Source: Fulvimarina sp039652615
Lineage (GTDB): Bacteria; Pseudomonadota; Alphaproteobacteria; Rhizobiales; Rhizobiaceae
NCBI RefSeq assembly: GCF_039652615.1
Contig: NZ_JBDJAC010000007.1
Coordinates: forward strand, 1-64,000
Length of the DNA: 64,000 bases
Direction: 5' to 3'
A program made the translations under genes and the position numbers. Shown one piece after another: positions 45,361-54,107 of the stretch. Below the pieces are notes generated by a model. The model made no database searches. It was not told the origin of the DNA and was given only the letters and a program-made list of their open reading frames with translations. The stretch's first letter is position 1; each line of letters opens with the position of its first letter.

Positions 45361-46766
45361 CCTACGATCTCGTCGTCATCGGCTCGGGCCCCGGCGGCTA
45401 TGTGTGCGCCATCAAAGCGGCTCAGCTCGGTATGAAGGTCGCTTGCGTCGAAAAGCGCAAGACCTACGGCGGCACCTGCCTCAACGTCGGCTGTATCCCG
45501 TCCAAGGCGTTGCTGCATGCCTCCGAGCGCTTCCACGAGGCGGGACATGATTACGCTTCGCTTGGCATCAAGGTCTCGCCGGAGCTCGATCTCTCCGCAA
45601 TGCTCGGCCACAAGGATAAGACGGTGAAGGCGAATGTCGACGGGATCGCCTACCTCTTCAAGAAGAACAAGGTCGATGGCTTCATCGGTACCGGCTCGAT
45701 CGAGGCAAAGGGCAAGGTGAAGGTCGAGAAGGACGATGGTTCTTCGGAGACGCTGGAAGCCAAGAACATCGTCATTGCCACCGGTTCGGAAGTCGCCGGC
45801 ATTCCTGGCGTCGATCTCACCTTCGATACCGATACCATCGTTTCGTCGGACTGGGCCATCGCGCTCGAAAAGGTGCCGGAGCACATGGTCATCGTCGGCG
45901 GTGGCGTGATCGGCCTGGAGCTTGGCTCCGTGTGGTCGCGGCTCGGCGCAAAGGTGACCGTCGTCGAATATCTCGACAAGGTTCTCGGTCCCATGGATGC
46001 GGAGATCTCGACCGCCTTCCAGAAGCTGCTCGTCAAGCAGGGCTTCGAGTTCAAGCTCGGCGCGAAGGTGACCGGCGTTCAGAAGCAGGATGGCGGCGGC
46101 GCATCCGTCACGTTCGAGCCGGCCAAGGGTGGAGAGAGCGAGACGCTGAACGCCGACGTCGTGCTGGTGGCCACCGGCCGCAAGCCCTACACTGCAAATC
46201 TCGGACTTGAGAATGCCGGCGTGAAGTCGGATGATCGCGGCCGGGTCGAGATCGACGACCACTTCAAGACCAATGTCGACGGCATCTATGCGATCGGCGA
46301 CGTGGTTCGCGGTGCAATGCTCGCCCATAAGGCCGAGGACGAGGGCGTGGCACTCGCGGAACTGCTCGCCGGCCAGTCCGCCCATATCAACTACGATGCG
46401 ATCCCGTCGGTGGTCTACACGTCGCCCGAGGTTGCTTCGGTCGGCAAGACTGAGGAAGAGCTGAAGAAAGCGGGTATCGAATACAAGGTCGGCAAGTTTC
46501 CGTTCCTCGCCAATGGCCGTGCGCGGGCCATGCTCGCGACCGATGGCTTCGTGAAGATGCTGGTGGATGCAAAGACCGACAAGCTGCTCGGCTGTCACAT
46601 CCTCGGTGCCTCCGCAGGTGATCTCATCGCGGAAGCTGCGCTTGTCATGGAATATGGCGGTGCGTCGGAAGACGTGGCGCTTACCAGCCACGCCCATCCT
46701 TCGCTCTCGGAAGCGATGCGCGAAGCGGCGATGGCGGCGGCCTACGGCAAGCCCATCCACATCTGA
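45357..46766 (+). CDS. lpd: Dihydrolipoyl dehydrogenase (E3)
   Basis: FAD-dependent enzyme that reoxidises the lipoyl groups of the E2 component with NAD. The 469-residue protein has the FAD site VIGSGPGGYVCAIKAAQ, the redox disulfide Cys41/Cys46 in GGTCLNVGCIPSKALL, the NAD site VIVGGGVIGLELGSVW, the second FAD motif YAIGDVVRGAMLAHKAEDEG, and the catalytic His-Glu in TSHAHPSLSEA. The ATG overlaps the stop of the DUF4241-like gene and has AAGGATGAAG upstream. Last gene of the TCA block; a terminator follows. Confidence 0.96.
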   Translation: MTYDLVVIGSGPGGYVCAIKAAQLGMKVACVEKRKTYGGTCLNVGCIPSKALLHASERFHEAGHDYASLGIKVSPELDLSAMLGHKDKTVKANVDGIAYLFKKNKVDGFIGTGSIEAKGKVKVEKDDGSSETLEAKNIVIATGSEVAGIPGVDLTFDTDTIVSSDWAIALEKVPEHMVIVGGGVIGLELGSVWSRLGAKVTVVEYLDKVLGPMDAEISTAFQKLLVKQGFEFKLGAKVTGVQKQDGGGASVTFEPAKGGESETLNADVVLVATGRKPYTANLGLENAGVKSDDRGRVEIDDHFKTNVDGIYAIGDVVRGAMLAHKAEDEGVALAELLAGQSAHINYDAIPSVVYTSPEVASVGKTEEELKKAGIEYKVGKFPFLANGRARAMLATDGFVKMLVDAKTDKLLGCHILGASAGDLIAEAALVMEYGGASEDVALTSHAHPSLSEAMREAAMAAAYGKPIHI

Positions 46767-46812
46767 TCGAGACCTGATCCGCCGAGGCGGATGCGGCATG
46801 CGATCCCTTTCG

Positions 46813-46848
46813 AAGACCGTCGAACCTGAACGTTCGGCGGTCTTTGTC
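46813..46848 (+). terminator. Rho-independent terminator after lpd
   Basis: AAGACCGTCGAAC (46813-46825) pairs with GTTCGGCGGTCTT (46832-46844), 13 pairs with one wobble and a 6-base loop, followed by TTGTCGTTG. Confidence 0.7.
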
Positions 46849-46871
46849 GTTGCGGGATCAGGGCGTTGCTC

Positions 46872-46895
46872 GGTTGATTGACAAGACAATCAACC
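46872..46895. promoter_or_regulatory. Dyad-symmetric operator-like element upstream of the phosphatase gene
   Basis: GGTTGATTG (46872-46880) and its exact complement CAATCAACC (46887-46895) flank a 6-base spacer. It lies 44 bases before the ATG at 46939 and has no T tract, so an operator is more likely than a terminator. The regulator is not identifiable. Confidence 0.5.
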
Positions 46896-46938
46896 AAAAC
46901 CTAGGTTCGGCGACATCAGCAACTGTCCGGGAATTCCA

Positions 46939-47688
46939 ATGATCCGTTTCGCCGCTCTCACCGCCCTCTGCCTCGCAGCCACAGGTGCCGCCGCGCAGGA
47001 TGCCGACTGCTCCGTGGCTGAATTCACCGCCGGTCTCAAATTCCAGCAGAAATCCGCAGAGGTCGCCGCGCTTCAGTTGCAGGCCTACAGTCTTGCGACC
47101 CTGCGGCTCGACTCTGCGGTGGAAGGGGCCGACGACCCGGCGAAGCTCGCCGTCGTGACCGATCTCGACGAGACGGTCATCGACAATACGGCTCTCCTCG
47201 CCCGCGACCTGAAGAACTGCCATCGCTACGACAACTGGGACACATGGCGGCACTGGGAGCGCGAGGGAAAACCGACGCTCATTCCCGGCGCGAAGGCCTT
47301 TCTCGATCATGCGGACAAGCTGGGCGTGACGATCGCCTATATCTCGGACCGGACCGACGACCAGAAGGCGTTCACGCTCGAAACCCTCAAGGGCCTCGGT
47401 CTGCCGCAGGTCAGTGCCGAAACGGTTCAACTGCTCGGGCCGGACAAGACGGAACGCCGTGCGAATGTCTCCAAGGACCACGAGATCGTGCTTCTCCTCG
47501 GCGACTCGCTTCCCGATTTCGATGGTGGCTTCGGTGAAGGCTCGGTGGCGGAGCGCCGGCAGCTGGTCGAACAGAAGGCGTCCGAATTCGGCGACAAATG
47601 GATCGTCTTCCCGAACGCGGCCTATGGCTCGTGGCGCAAGGCGGAACTCAATGCCTGGGGCGCGGAACAGAAGCTCGAAGAATACTGA
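46939..47688 (+). CDS. Periplasmic HAD acid phosphatase / 5'-nucleotidase, lipoprotein e(P4) family
   Basis: A 249-residue secreted phosphatase with signal peptide MIRFAALTALCLAATGAAAQ; there is no lipobox cysteine, so it is soluble in the periplasm. The HAD class IIIB catalytic motif is VVTDLDETVIDN (nucleophile Asp75, acid/base Asp77), with YISDRTDD as motif II, the conserved Lys in DKTERRANVSKDHEI, and GDSLPDF as motif III. The family dephosphorylates nucleotides such as NMN and 5'-AMP, for nucleoside or phosphate salvage. Monocistronic between two terminators. The 24-base dyad upstream suggests specific regulation. Confidence 0.87.
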   Translation: MIRFAALTALCLAATGAAAQDADCSVAEFTAGLKFQQKSAEVAALQLQAYSLATLRLDSAVEGADDPAKLAVVTDLDETVIDNTALLARDLKNCHRYDNWDTWRHWEREGKPTLIPGAKAFLDHADKLGVTIAYISDRTDDQKAFTLETLKGLGLPQVSAETVQLLGPDKTERRANVSKDHEIVLLLGDSLPDFDGGFGEGSVAERRQLVEQKASEFGDKWIVFPNAAYGSWRKAELNAWGAEQKLEEY

Positions 47689-47700
47689 CCGGCGTTGATC

Positions 47701-47730
47701 AGACCGTGGGGCTTATGCCCCACGGTCTTC
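47701..47730 (+). terminator. Hairpin terminator after the phosphatase gene
   Basis: AGACCGTGGGGC (47701-47712) pairs perfectly with GCCCCACGGTCT (47717-47728) around TTAT, followed by TCTG; the outer bases TC/GA extend it. Confidence 0.75.
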
Positions 47731-47861
47731 TGAATATGACCTGCCACGCCGATCGCCATCAGAAATCCGCTTGATCGCTTCGCAATGACGGATTTCCTGA
47801 AATCACGCAGGCGCCGCATGGGGCTTTGATACGCAGCCCGGCTGAACGGCTGTGCACCGTA

Positions 47862-48332
47862 TCAGACGTTCTGGTCTGTCCGGTCGTGATCCGGTTTCGC
47901 CTGGGTTTCCCAAGCGGCGCCCGCGTCGGCGAGCTGTGCTTCCACGACCTCCACCTCGAGCCGGATCGTCGCGCCACCCGCGAAAACCAGATCGACATGG
48001 CCTGACGGCGCTTCCGTTTCCGAGAAGCGGATCGCCAGCAGGACGAGGACCTGATCCTCGCTCGCTGTTTCGAGACCCTGGCGGCGGACACTCGTCACGC
48101 GGTCGAAATGGAGAGCCGATCTCCGCCGTTCATATTTCGGCGCGGAGAAGACGCTGAACTTGCGCTTCTGCGCCGTCTCCCAGGCAAAGCGGTTCATCTC
48201 GACGGCAAACTGCTTCTCGGCCTTGCGGTAGTGGCAATCGCCCAGCCGGACGATCGCGTCCTGACAGTGGGCCGAAAAAATTTCGAGATCGTCGTTATCG
48301 ACGGCAAGCAGGCGGAGGCGGTCCATGGGCAT
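47862..48332 (-). CDS. DUF2948 family protein
   Basis: A 156-residue cytoplasmic protein of an alphaproteobacterial family of unknown function. Typical phrases are RLRLLAVDNDDLEIFSAHCQDA, RLGDCHYRKAEKQFAVEMNRFAWE, ERRRSALHFDRVTSV, LLAIRF and VDLVFAGGATIRLEVEVVEAQLAD. Start at 48332 (MPMDRL) or 48326 (MDRL). In many relatives the family is found near murA and hisD; here it is next to a glycosyltransferase gene, so the usual context is lost. Confidence 0.85.
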   Translation of the reverse strand: MPMDRLRLLAVDNDDLEIFSAHCQDAIVRLGDCHYRKAEKQFAVEMNRFAWETAQKRKFSVFSAPKYERRRSALHFDRVTSVRRQGLETASEDQVLVLLAIRFSETEAPSGHVDLVFAGGATIRLEVEVVEAQLADAGAAWETQAKPDHDRTDQNV

Positions 48333-48438
48333 CGCGGCGTTTCGGGTCGTCCGATTGAAAGGGGACCGCGTGTTCGCGGCATACCCGATATAGGTCGGCT
48401 GGGCCGCGTTCAAACCCACGGAGTGCGGCTCGATTGCC

Positions 48439-49416
48439 TCAGTTTTTCTCAGGCTGACGATATTGTTCGGCAACCTGGCCGAATTCGGCGAGAAAACGCC
48501 CGGCCGCCACCTGGACATGATAGATTCCGATGGCCGGTGAGCGGGTCTTCAACGCCAGGATCACTGAGCGTAGCGGAGAGACGGCAAGCAAAGCGAGATT
48601 GCGCGCATGGCGTTTCAGGCGATTCTTGCCGCCCTGACCATGCCGTCGCTCGATGATCGCCGATATCGCGCCGTTTCGTACCGATCGCGCATTGATCCAC
48701 GAGGCCTCTGTGCGCCGCGCCGGCATGGTTTCCATGACATTGGCTTCGGCACACCAGCCGAAGCTGAAGCCTCTGGCCTTGCAGCGCGTGTAAAAGTCTG
48801 CATCGCCGCCGCCGATGAAATTGAAGGTCGTATCGAGCCATTCCGGACCCATCGCCTCCAGCACGCGGCGCCGGATCGCGACATTGCCGGAGGAATAGAG
48901 GATCGGCACCCGTCCAGTCGTCTTGTAGTGGGGCGTGAAGACCGGATGCTTCGACCAGCGCCGTCCGGTTTCGTCCTCGAAAACGGGGAGCTGGGGCGCA
49001 CCCACCAGATCCGCATCAAGCGCGTTGCTTGCGGTGATCAGCCGATCGAGCCAGTGTGGCGAAGCGAGCTCATCATCGTCGATGATGAGAAGGTGCGAGA
49101 AGGTCTGGTAATGGTGGAGAGCGGTCTCGATGCCGGCGTTGTAGGCCGAGCAGTTGCCGCGCTCATGGGCGATGATCGCAATGCCGGCCTGCTCGCCGTG
49201 AGCCTTCAACCATTCGGTCGCCGCCGCCAGACCCTGAAGGCCTTCGTCATCGTTTTCCATGACGATGATTGCGAAGCGTTTGTCGGTTGCCTGGGCCGCC
49301 AGCGAATCGAGCGTTTGAACGACGTGCTCCGGCCGACGAAAGGTTGGCAGGATGACGACAGCATCGACGGGATGTTCGCCCCGATTGAGGTGTCGGACGG
49401 AGATATTCGGGTTCAT
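48439..49416 (-). CDS. Family 2 glycosyltransferase
   Basis: A 325-residue GT-A fold enzyme without membrane helices: VDAVVILPTFRRPEHVVQTLDSL at the N-terminus, ENDDEGLQGL, GNCSAYNAGIETAL, the metal-binding LLIIDDDELASPHWLDRL, and GGGDADFYTRCKARGF as the acceptor-side motif. GTG at 49419 is immediately before the ATG at 49416; the ATG is chosen. Sugar donor and acceptor are unknown. No other polysaccharide genes are nearby, so it may act in lipopolysaccharide or exopolysaccharide assembly encoded elsewhere. Confidence 0.87.
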   Translation of the reverse strand: MNPNISVRHLNRGEHPVDAVVILPTFRRPEHVVQTLDSLAAQATDKRFAIIVMENDDEGLQGLAAATEWLKAHGEQAGIAIIAHERGNCSAYNAGIETALHHYQTFSHLLIIDDDELASPHWLDRLITASNALDADLVGAPQLPVFEDETGRRWSKHPVFTPHYKTTGRVPILYSSGNVAIRRRVLEAMGPEWLDTTFNFIGGGDADFYTRCKARGFSFGWCAEANVMETMPARRTEASWINARSVRNGAISAIIERRHGQGGKNRLKRHARNLALLAVSPLRSVILALKTRSPAIGIYHVQVAAGRFLAEFGQVAEQYRQPEKN

Positions 49417-49524
49417 CACGCTTAGTGCCAGCCGGACGGGTTCATCGATCGAACCGAAGCTAGCGGTGAGTGATGAACATTCCTTGCCTGATCCAAACTG
49501 CCTTCAGGCGCCGTTTCCGAACGC

Positions 49525-50376
49525 TTAACGGAAGAGCAGGACCGGGCGCTTGCACTTGCGTACGATCTCATTCGCGACGGATCCGACGAAGAAGGCGCGC
49601 AGCCGTGAATGCCCGGATGCGCCCACCACGACGAGGTCGATGTCCTCTCGGTCGCATTCCTCGACGATCGCGTCCTCGACATCGCCCTTCAGGGTGCGGC
49701 ATCGGGCAGTGAGGCCAGCCGCTTTCAGGTCCTCGCAGACGCGATCGAGTTCCGGGTCGGACGCATTGCTGGTGGCCTTAACGACCTCGATATCCGTCCC
49801 CTTGAGAAGCGGAGACGAACGAATGAAATCGAGTGCCTTCAGAATGCTCTGTCCGCCGTCATAGGCGACGAGCACCTTTTCGACGGGGCGAAAGGCGCGG
49901 GCGGCGATCAGCACCGGAACCTTCGCCCGCCGCATGATCCGCTCCACATTCGAGCCCAGATGCAGGCTTGCGAAATCGGCCGCGTCTCCGCGCTTGCCGA
50001 TGACGACAAGATCGCAGCCCGGCTCGCGTTTTTCGATCGCTTCGAGGAGATCGCCGAGAACCAGCTCGTTCTTCACTTTCTCGACACCCTGACCGCGCAG
50101 GCGTTCCGCCGCATCCGAAAGGATCAGGCGACCACGCTTGCGGGCAAGCTTTGCGCGCTTCTCGTCGTGCTCAGCGAGCTCCTTCAAGAGCTCGTCGCGC
50201 TCTCCGAGATCGAGATTGCCGGACAGATCTGCCGGTGCCGAGCCGATATCGCGGCGGCCGATGACGTGGATGACTTCGACATCGGCGGACAATTGCCGCG
50301 CCGCGAACTCGGTATTGTCCACAACGCTCTCGGTATAATGCTGAGAGCCGTCGACGAGCGCCAGGATCTTGGCCAC
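49525..50376 (-). CDS. Universal stress protein with tandem Usp domains
   Basis: A 283-residue protein made of two UspA-like domains. The first (1-about 155) has ILALVDGSQHYTESV and the loop VVIGKRGDAADFASLHLGSNVERIMRRAKVPVL; the second (about 160-283) has VLVAYDGGQSILKALDFI and the complete nucleotide-binding pattern VVVGASGHSRLRAFFVGSVANEIVRKCKRPVL (GxxGHSRxxxxxxGSVxxxxV). The second domain is thus probably ATP-binding, while the first is degenerate. An insertion of Lys/Glu-rich helix (about 58-85) sits in the first. It is 78 bases downstream of the SulP gene on the same strand and is probably cotranscribed. Confidence 0.88.
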   Translation of the reverse strand: MAKILALVDGSQHYTESVVDNTEFAARQLSADVEVIHVIGRRDIGSAPADLSGNLDLGERDELLKELAEHDEKRAKLARKRGRLILSDAAERLRGQGVEKVKNELVLGDLLEAIEKREPGCDLVVIGKRGDAADFASLHLGSNVERIMRRAKVPVLIAARAFRPVEKVLVAYDGGQSILKALDFIRSSPLLKGTDIEVVKATSNASDPELDRVCEDLKAAGLTARCRTLKGDVEDAIVEECDREDIDLVVVGASGHSRLRAFFVGSVANEIVRKCKRPVLLFR

Positions 50377-50454
50377 GTTGCTTCCCCTTCGTTTCTGACG
50401 GCAGCGCGTTCGGCTGCCTGTCCGCTTCTGTGGTCGGACCGTGGATCGAGTGTG

Positions 50455-51939
50455 TCAGTGGGCGTTCATACGTTCAAGGGCATCGGGCTTGTCGGCAATG
50501 CCGAGCCGCCCGACAAGCGTTCGGCTCGCTTCGTTCATGCCCACAAGTTCGACCTCCGTGCCTTCGCGCCGGAATTTCAGGACCGCACGGTCCAGAGCGC
50601 CGACGCCCGACAGATCCCAGATGTGAGACTCCGAAACATCGATAGTCACCTTGTCCACATCCTCGCGAAAATCGAAGGCCTCGCCGAAGTCACCGGTCGA
50701 AGCGAAAAAGATCTGGCCGAGCACCTTGTAGGTGCGATGCCGTCCGTCCTCGGAAAGATCGCTCTCGATGTAGAACAGCTGGGCGACCTTCGAGGCGAAG
50801 AAAATGCCGGAGAGAAGAACGCCTGCGATGACGCCGATCGCGAGGTTATGGGTCCAGACAACCGTGATGACCGTCACCAGCATGACGATCGAGGAGCGTC
50901 GCGGATGGGTCTTGAGGTTGAGGATCGATTCCCAGGAAAAGGTTCCGATCGAGACCATGATCATGATCGCCACGAGCGCGGCCATCGGGATCACCGCGAC
51001 CCAATCGCCGAGGACGACGATGAGAAAGAGAAGCGAGACACCGGCGAAGAAACAGGAAAGCCGGGTACGACCGCCAGATTTCACGTTGATAACCGACTGG
51101 CCGATCATCGCGCAGCCCGCCATGCCGCCGAAAAAGCCGGTGACCGTGTTTGCGATACCCTGACCGATACATTCGCGGTTCTTGTCGGACGGCGTGTCGG
51201 TCAGATCGTCGACGACTTGCGCCGTCATCAGCGATTCGAGAAGACCGACGACGGCGATGCCCAGCGAATAGGGCAGGATGATCTGAAGAGTCTCCAGCGT
51301 CAGCGGAATATCGGGGATCAGGAAGATCGGCAGCGAGTCAGGCAGTTCGCCCATATCGCCGACGGTTCTCAGATCGAGGCCGAAGAACAGGGCGATGGCC
51401 GTCACAACGACGATCGCGACGAGCGGAGACGGAATGACCGTCGTCAATCTCGGCAGGAGATAGATGATCGCCAGTCCCAGCGCGACCATCACATAGGTGA
51501 GGCTCGGAACGCCGACGAGCTCGGGAATCTGCGCCATGAAAATGAGGATTGCCAAGGCATTCACGAAGCCGGTCATCACGGAACGGGACACGAACCGCAT
51601 GGCATCGCCGAGCTTCAACGCACCCGCGACGAGCTGGAGAAGGCCGGCAAGCACGGTCGCTGCGAAGAGATATTGCAACCCATGATCGGCGACGAGCGTG
51701 ATCATCAGCACGGCCGTTGCGGCCGTCGCGGCGGAGATCATGCCGGGTCGGCCACCGAATATCGCCGTCAGGCAGGCGATCGAGAACGAGGCATAGAGCC
51801 CCACCTTCGGATCGACGCCGGCGATGATCGAGAACGCGATCGCTTCCGGGATAAGGGCGAGGGCGACGACAAGTCCGGAGAGGAGGTCGCCGCGGATGTT
51901 GCCGAGCCATTCGGCTCTGAGGTTTTGGGTCGAGAACAT
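50455..51939 (-). CDS. SulP family inorganic anion transporter with STAS domain
   Basis: A 494-residue inner-membrane carrier. The membrane part has LLSGLVVALALIPEAIAFSIIAG, VGLYASF, AATAATAVLM and the long SulP signature GIAVVGLLESLMTAQVVDD through GFFGGMAGCAMIGQSVINVKSGGRTRLS. The C-terminal STAS domain (about 395-494) has KVTIDVSESHIWDLSGVGALDRAVLKFRREG. Substrate is unclear: SulP members move sulfate, bicarbonate, molybdate or others; the short (under 500) form resembles bicarbonate/BicA-like members. A downstream universal stress gene is often found next to, or fused with, this transporter type. Confidence 0.9.
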   Translation of the reverse strand: MFSTQNLRAEWLGNIRGDLLSGLVVALALIPEAIAFSIIAGVDPKVGLYASFSIACLTAIFGGRPGMISAATAATAVLMITLVADHGLQYLFAATVLAGLLQLVAGALKLGDAMRFVSRSVMTGFVNALAILIFMAQIPELVGVPSLTYVMVALGLAIIYLLPRLTTVIPSPLVAIVVVTAIALFFGLDLRTVGDMGELPDSLPIFLIPDIPLTLETLQIILPYSLGIAVVGLLESLMTAQVVDDLTDTPSDKNRECIGQGIANTVTGFFGGMAGCAMIGQSVINVKSGGRTRLSCFFAGVSLLFLIVVLGDWVAVIPMAALVAIMIMVSIGTFSWESILNLKTHPRRSSIVMLVTVITVVWTHNLAIGVIAGVLLSGIFFASKVAQLFYIESDLSEDGRHRTYKVLGQIFFASTGDFGEAFDFREDVDKVTIDVSESHIWDLSGVGALDRAVLKFRREGTEVELVGMNEASRTLVGRLGIADKPDALERMNAH

Positions 51940-52251
51940 GAGCTCCAGACGAATATCGGATCGTCGCTCGCGTTATATCGCTGGCGTCTCGCCTGCGTTC
52001 GCGCTCGTTTACCATGCGGTGCGTCCGCTGGATGCGACGATGAGATGGGCCGGGGGATAGGCGCCCGGCATAGCCACCCGCGAAAAGAGCGGGTCCATGT
52101 TGCGCTGCACTCTTGACCTATTGTCGCTGCGGAATCAACCCGCGACGATCGGACTCGTCTTCATGGCTGCGTTGTGCGCTTGCCTTTGGTCCCCCAAATC
52201 CGCAAAAGAACGGAACGAGAAAACGCGATAACCGAACGGCGGCGGTTACCC
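51940..52251. other. Divergent intergenic region between SulP and pdeM
   Basis: About 310 bases of divergent promoter DNA. TTGACC occurs at about 52113 and a lone GGAAC at 52212, but neither is followed by a consensus partner at the right spacing. I see no gene, repeat or RNA structure here. Confidence 0.5.
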
Positions 52252-52965
52252 ATGAGTGCTTTGGCGCGGCGGATGCGGCAGGATGAGTGTGAGCGGCTGG
52301 ACGCCGAAATCGCGGGCGAGGCCGTGCAGCTGGACCCGGCCGGCGTGCTGTTCCTGCCAGACGAGCGGACGCTGATCGTCTCCGATCTTCACATCGAGAA
52401 GGGTGCGGCCTTTGCCCGTCGGGGCATGATGCTGCCGCCCTACGACACCGGTCTGACCCTGCTTTTGTTGGAAAAAGTCCTGAAACGCGTGGACCCTCGC
52501 CGCGTCGTCTGTCTCGGCGACTCCTTCCACGATCGCAAGGGCGCAGCCCTTTTGCCGGACATCTACCGCGACGGGCTCGCGAAGCTTATGACGGGGCGCG
52601 ACTGGGTCTGGATCAGCGGCAATCACGATCCCGAGCCGCCCGCCGACCTTGGCGGAACGTGCTGTGGTGAATTGGCGATTGGCGCGCTGAGATTGCGCCA
52701 TGAACCGGCAAATGCGCCGTCTCATGGCGAGATCGCCGGCCATCTCCATCCCGTCGCAAAGGTGAAGGGGCCGGGCAGGGCCGTGCGCGGCTCATGCTTC
52801 GTCGGCGATGGTTCTCGGCTGATTCTGCCGAGCTTCGGTGTGACCACAGGCGGACTGAACGTACTCGATCGTGCCTTTTCCGACATGTTCGATCCGGCTC
52901 GCGCCAAGGCTTTCGTCACGGGGATGCGGAAGATCTATCCGATCTCGTTCGGATCGCTCTGCTGA
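52252..52965 (+). CDS. pdeM: Ligase-associated DNA damage response endonuclease PdeM
   Basis: A 237-residue calcineurin-like metallophosphoesterase. The metal-binding motifs are SDLHIEKGAAFARRGMMLPPYDT, CLGDSFHDRKG, WISGNHDPEPP, GEIAGHLHPVAK, and the C-terminal LILPSFGVTTGGLNV. This pattern belongs to PdeM, normally found with an ATP-dependent DNA ligase, a lhr-like helicase and an exonuclease. Those partners are not in this window, so the gene is detached from its usual cluster or the cluster is elsewhere. ATG at 52252 (MSALARR) chosen; the frame is open further upstream without support. Confidence 0.87.
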   Translation: MSALARRMRQDECERLDAEIAGEAVQLDPAGVLFLPDERTLIVSDLHIEKGAAFARRGMMLPPYDTGLTLLLLEKVLKRVDPRRVVCLGDSFHDRKGAALLPDIYRDGLAKLMTGRDWVWISGNHDPEPPADLGGTCCGELAIGALRLRHEPANAPSHGEIAGHLHPVAKVKGPGRAVRGSCFVGDGSRLILPSFGVTTGGLNVLDRAFSDMFDPARAKAFVTGMRKIYPISFGSLC

Positions 52966-53031
52966 TAAGCTATCGAGAGCGGAAGAAACAGAAACCTGCC
53001 GCGAGGCGGGCTCCAGCGTCCTGCATTCAGA

Positions 53032-53931
53032 TCAACCGACGTTTTCCGGTCCGGAAAACAGGCCTGCGTCGTTTCCGGCCAGGAATTTGCGCGCATCATG
53101 CCTGCCCGCTTCCCAGGTGTCGTGGAGCTTTTGCCGATCGGTGAAATCGATCTTGTCAGCCGGGACTTCCTCCGACGGCTGCACGTAAAGCCGACGTTCG
53201 GTTTGCGGCAGGTTTCGAAAGCGCCGGGTGAGAAGGATGAGCGTGCGTCCCGTGTCGTTCGTCGGCAGCGGTGCCTTCGACGTCATGCCGCCATCGACCA
53301 CCTTCTTGCCCTCCCAGCCTTCGACTTTGAAGACCGGCGGAATGACGGCGGCGGCGCAGATCAGATCGACGAGTTTTCCTTGTCTTGCCGCCTCGCGAGC
53401 ATCGACGAGGCTGCTGTCGGCACCAAGCGTTGCCGGCCATTCCACATGCGGCGTCGAACGAATGGACAGATCGAGAAGATAGGCGGCCATCATCGGGAAG
53501 GTCGACCATTTCGGGAGGGTCTCGGTCGGCGGATGGGCGATCAGCACCTCGAATTGAGGGCCGTCGATGATCGACTGGACGGCGTCATCGTCGATCACAG
53601 CCGAGACGACCTCCCTGTAGATCCGCTGATGCGGGGTGAGGCCATCGCTATCGGCCTCGTCCATTGAGGTGCTGATATTGAAGTCTCTGTCGAGAAATGC
53701 CTCGCCCATGGTTTCCAGCAGCTTCAATTCGCGTCGCGCGATGAAGCAGGCTGCGGACATTGCGCCGCCGGACGCGCCGGTGACTCGCTTTGGTTCGAGA
53801 TTCAGCGGACGGCGCACTTCCTCACAAAAGCCGCCATGCCAGAAGCACCGTGTCCCGCCGCCGGAAAAGACGAGCTGTTCGAATGGCTCAATTTTGGCGC
53901 TGTTGACGATGGATGTCGCGTGCTCGGACAT
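53032..53931 (-). CDS. Patatin-like phospholipase family protein
   Basis: A 299-residue Ser/Asp dyad hydrolase. The oxyanion loop is SGGGTRCFWHGGF (23-35), the nucleophile Ser54 lies in TGASGGAMSAA and the Asp213 in VVDGGMTSKAP. The ATG at 53931 has GGGAG about 6 bases upstream. No signal peptide. Substrate may be a phospholipid or other acyl ester. It follows phaA on the same strand but is separated by a strong terminator, so it is not part of the polyhydroxybutyrate unit; an indirect link to granule-associated lipid is only speculation. Confidence 0.85.
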   Translation of the reverse strand: MSEHATSIVNSAKIEPFEQLVFSGGGTRCFWHGGFCEEVRRPLNLEPKRVTGASGGAMSAACFIARRELKLLETMGEAFLDRDFNISTSMDEADSDGLTPHQRIYREVVSAVIDDDAVQSIIDGPQFEVLIAHPPTETLPKWSTFPMMAAYLLDLSIRSTPHVEWPATLGADSSLVDAREAARQGKLVDLICAAAVIPPVFKVEGWEGKKVVDGGMTSKAPLPTNDTGRTLILLTRRFRNLPQTERRLYVQPSEEVPADKIDFTDRQKLHDTWEAGRHDARKFLAGNDAGLFSGPENVG

Positions 53932-53969
53932 CAGGGTCTCCCGTTTCTGGCTGTCTTTCGCACTTTCAC

Positions 53970-53999
53970 AATTAAAAACCCTCGCCATGCGGCGAGGGT
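53970..53999 (-). terminator. Rho-independent terminator after phaA
   Basis: On the minus strand ACCCTCGCC and GGCGAGGGT (53978-53986 and 53991-53999) form a 9-bp stem with a 4-base loop followed by TTTTTAAT. It lies about 110 bases past the phaA stop. Confidence 0.8.
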
Positions 54000-54107
54000 C
54001 CTTTCGTTTCAGTCATTCTGCAACCCGGTGCGCAGTTCGGTCACCAAAGGCGCGATAGGCACGTGGACCGACATGCCTCCGAGAAACTGCAACCGGACGC
54101 AATCAGA

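Noticed and set aside
49609..52116. Very long plus-strand open frame (over 800 codons) opposite the Usp and SulP genes
   Set aside because: It is the antisense mirror of two clear genes, is rich in Asp/Arg/His/Glu repeats typical of reverse-strand reading of high-GC genes, and has no domain.
52212..52236. EcfG promoter for pdeM at the GGAAC at 52212
   Set aside because: The bases at the right spacing are CGAA, and the distance to the ATG is too short for a normal leader.
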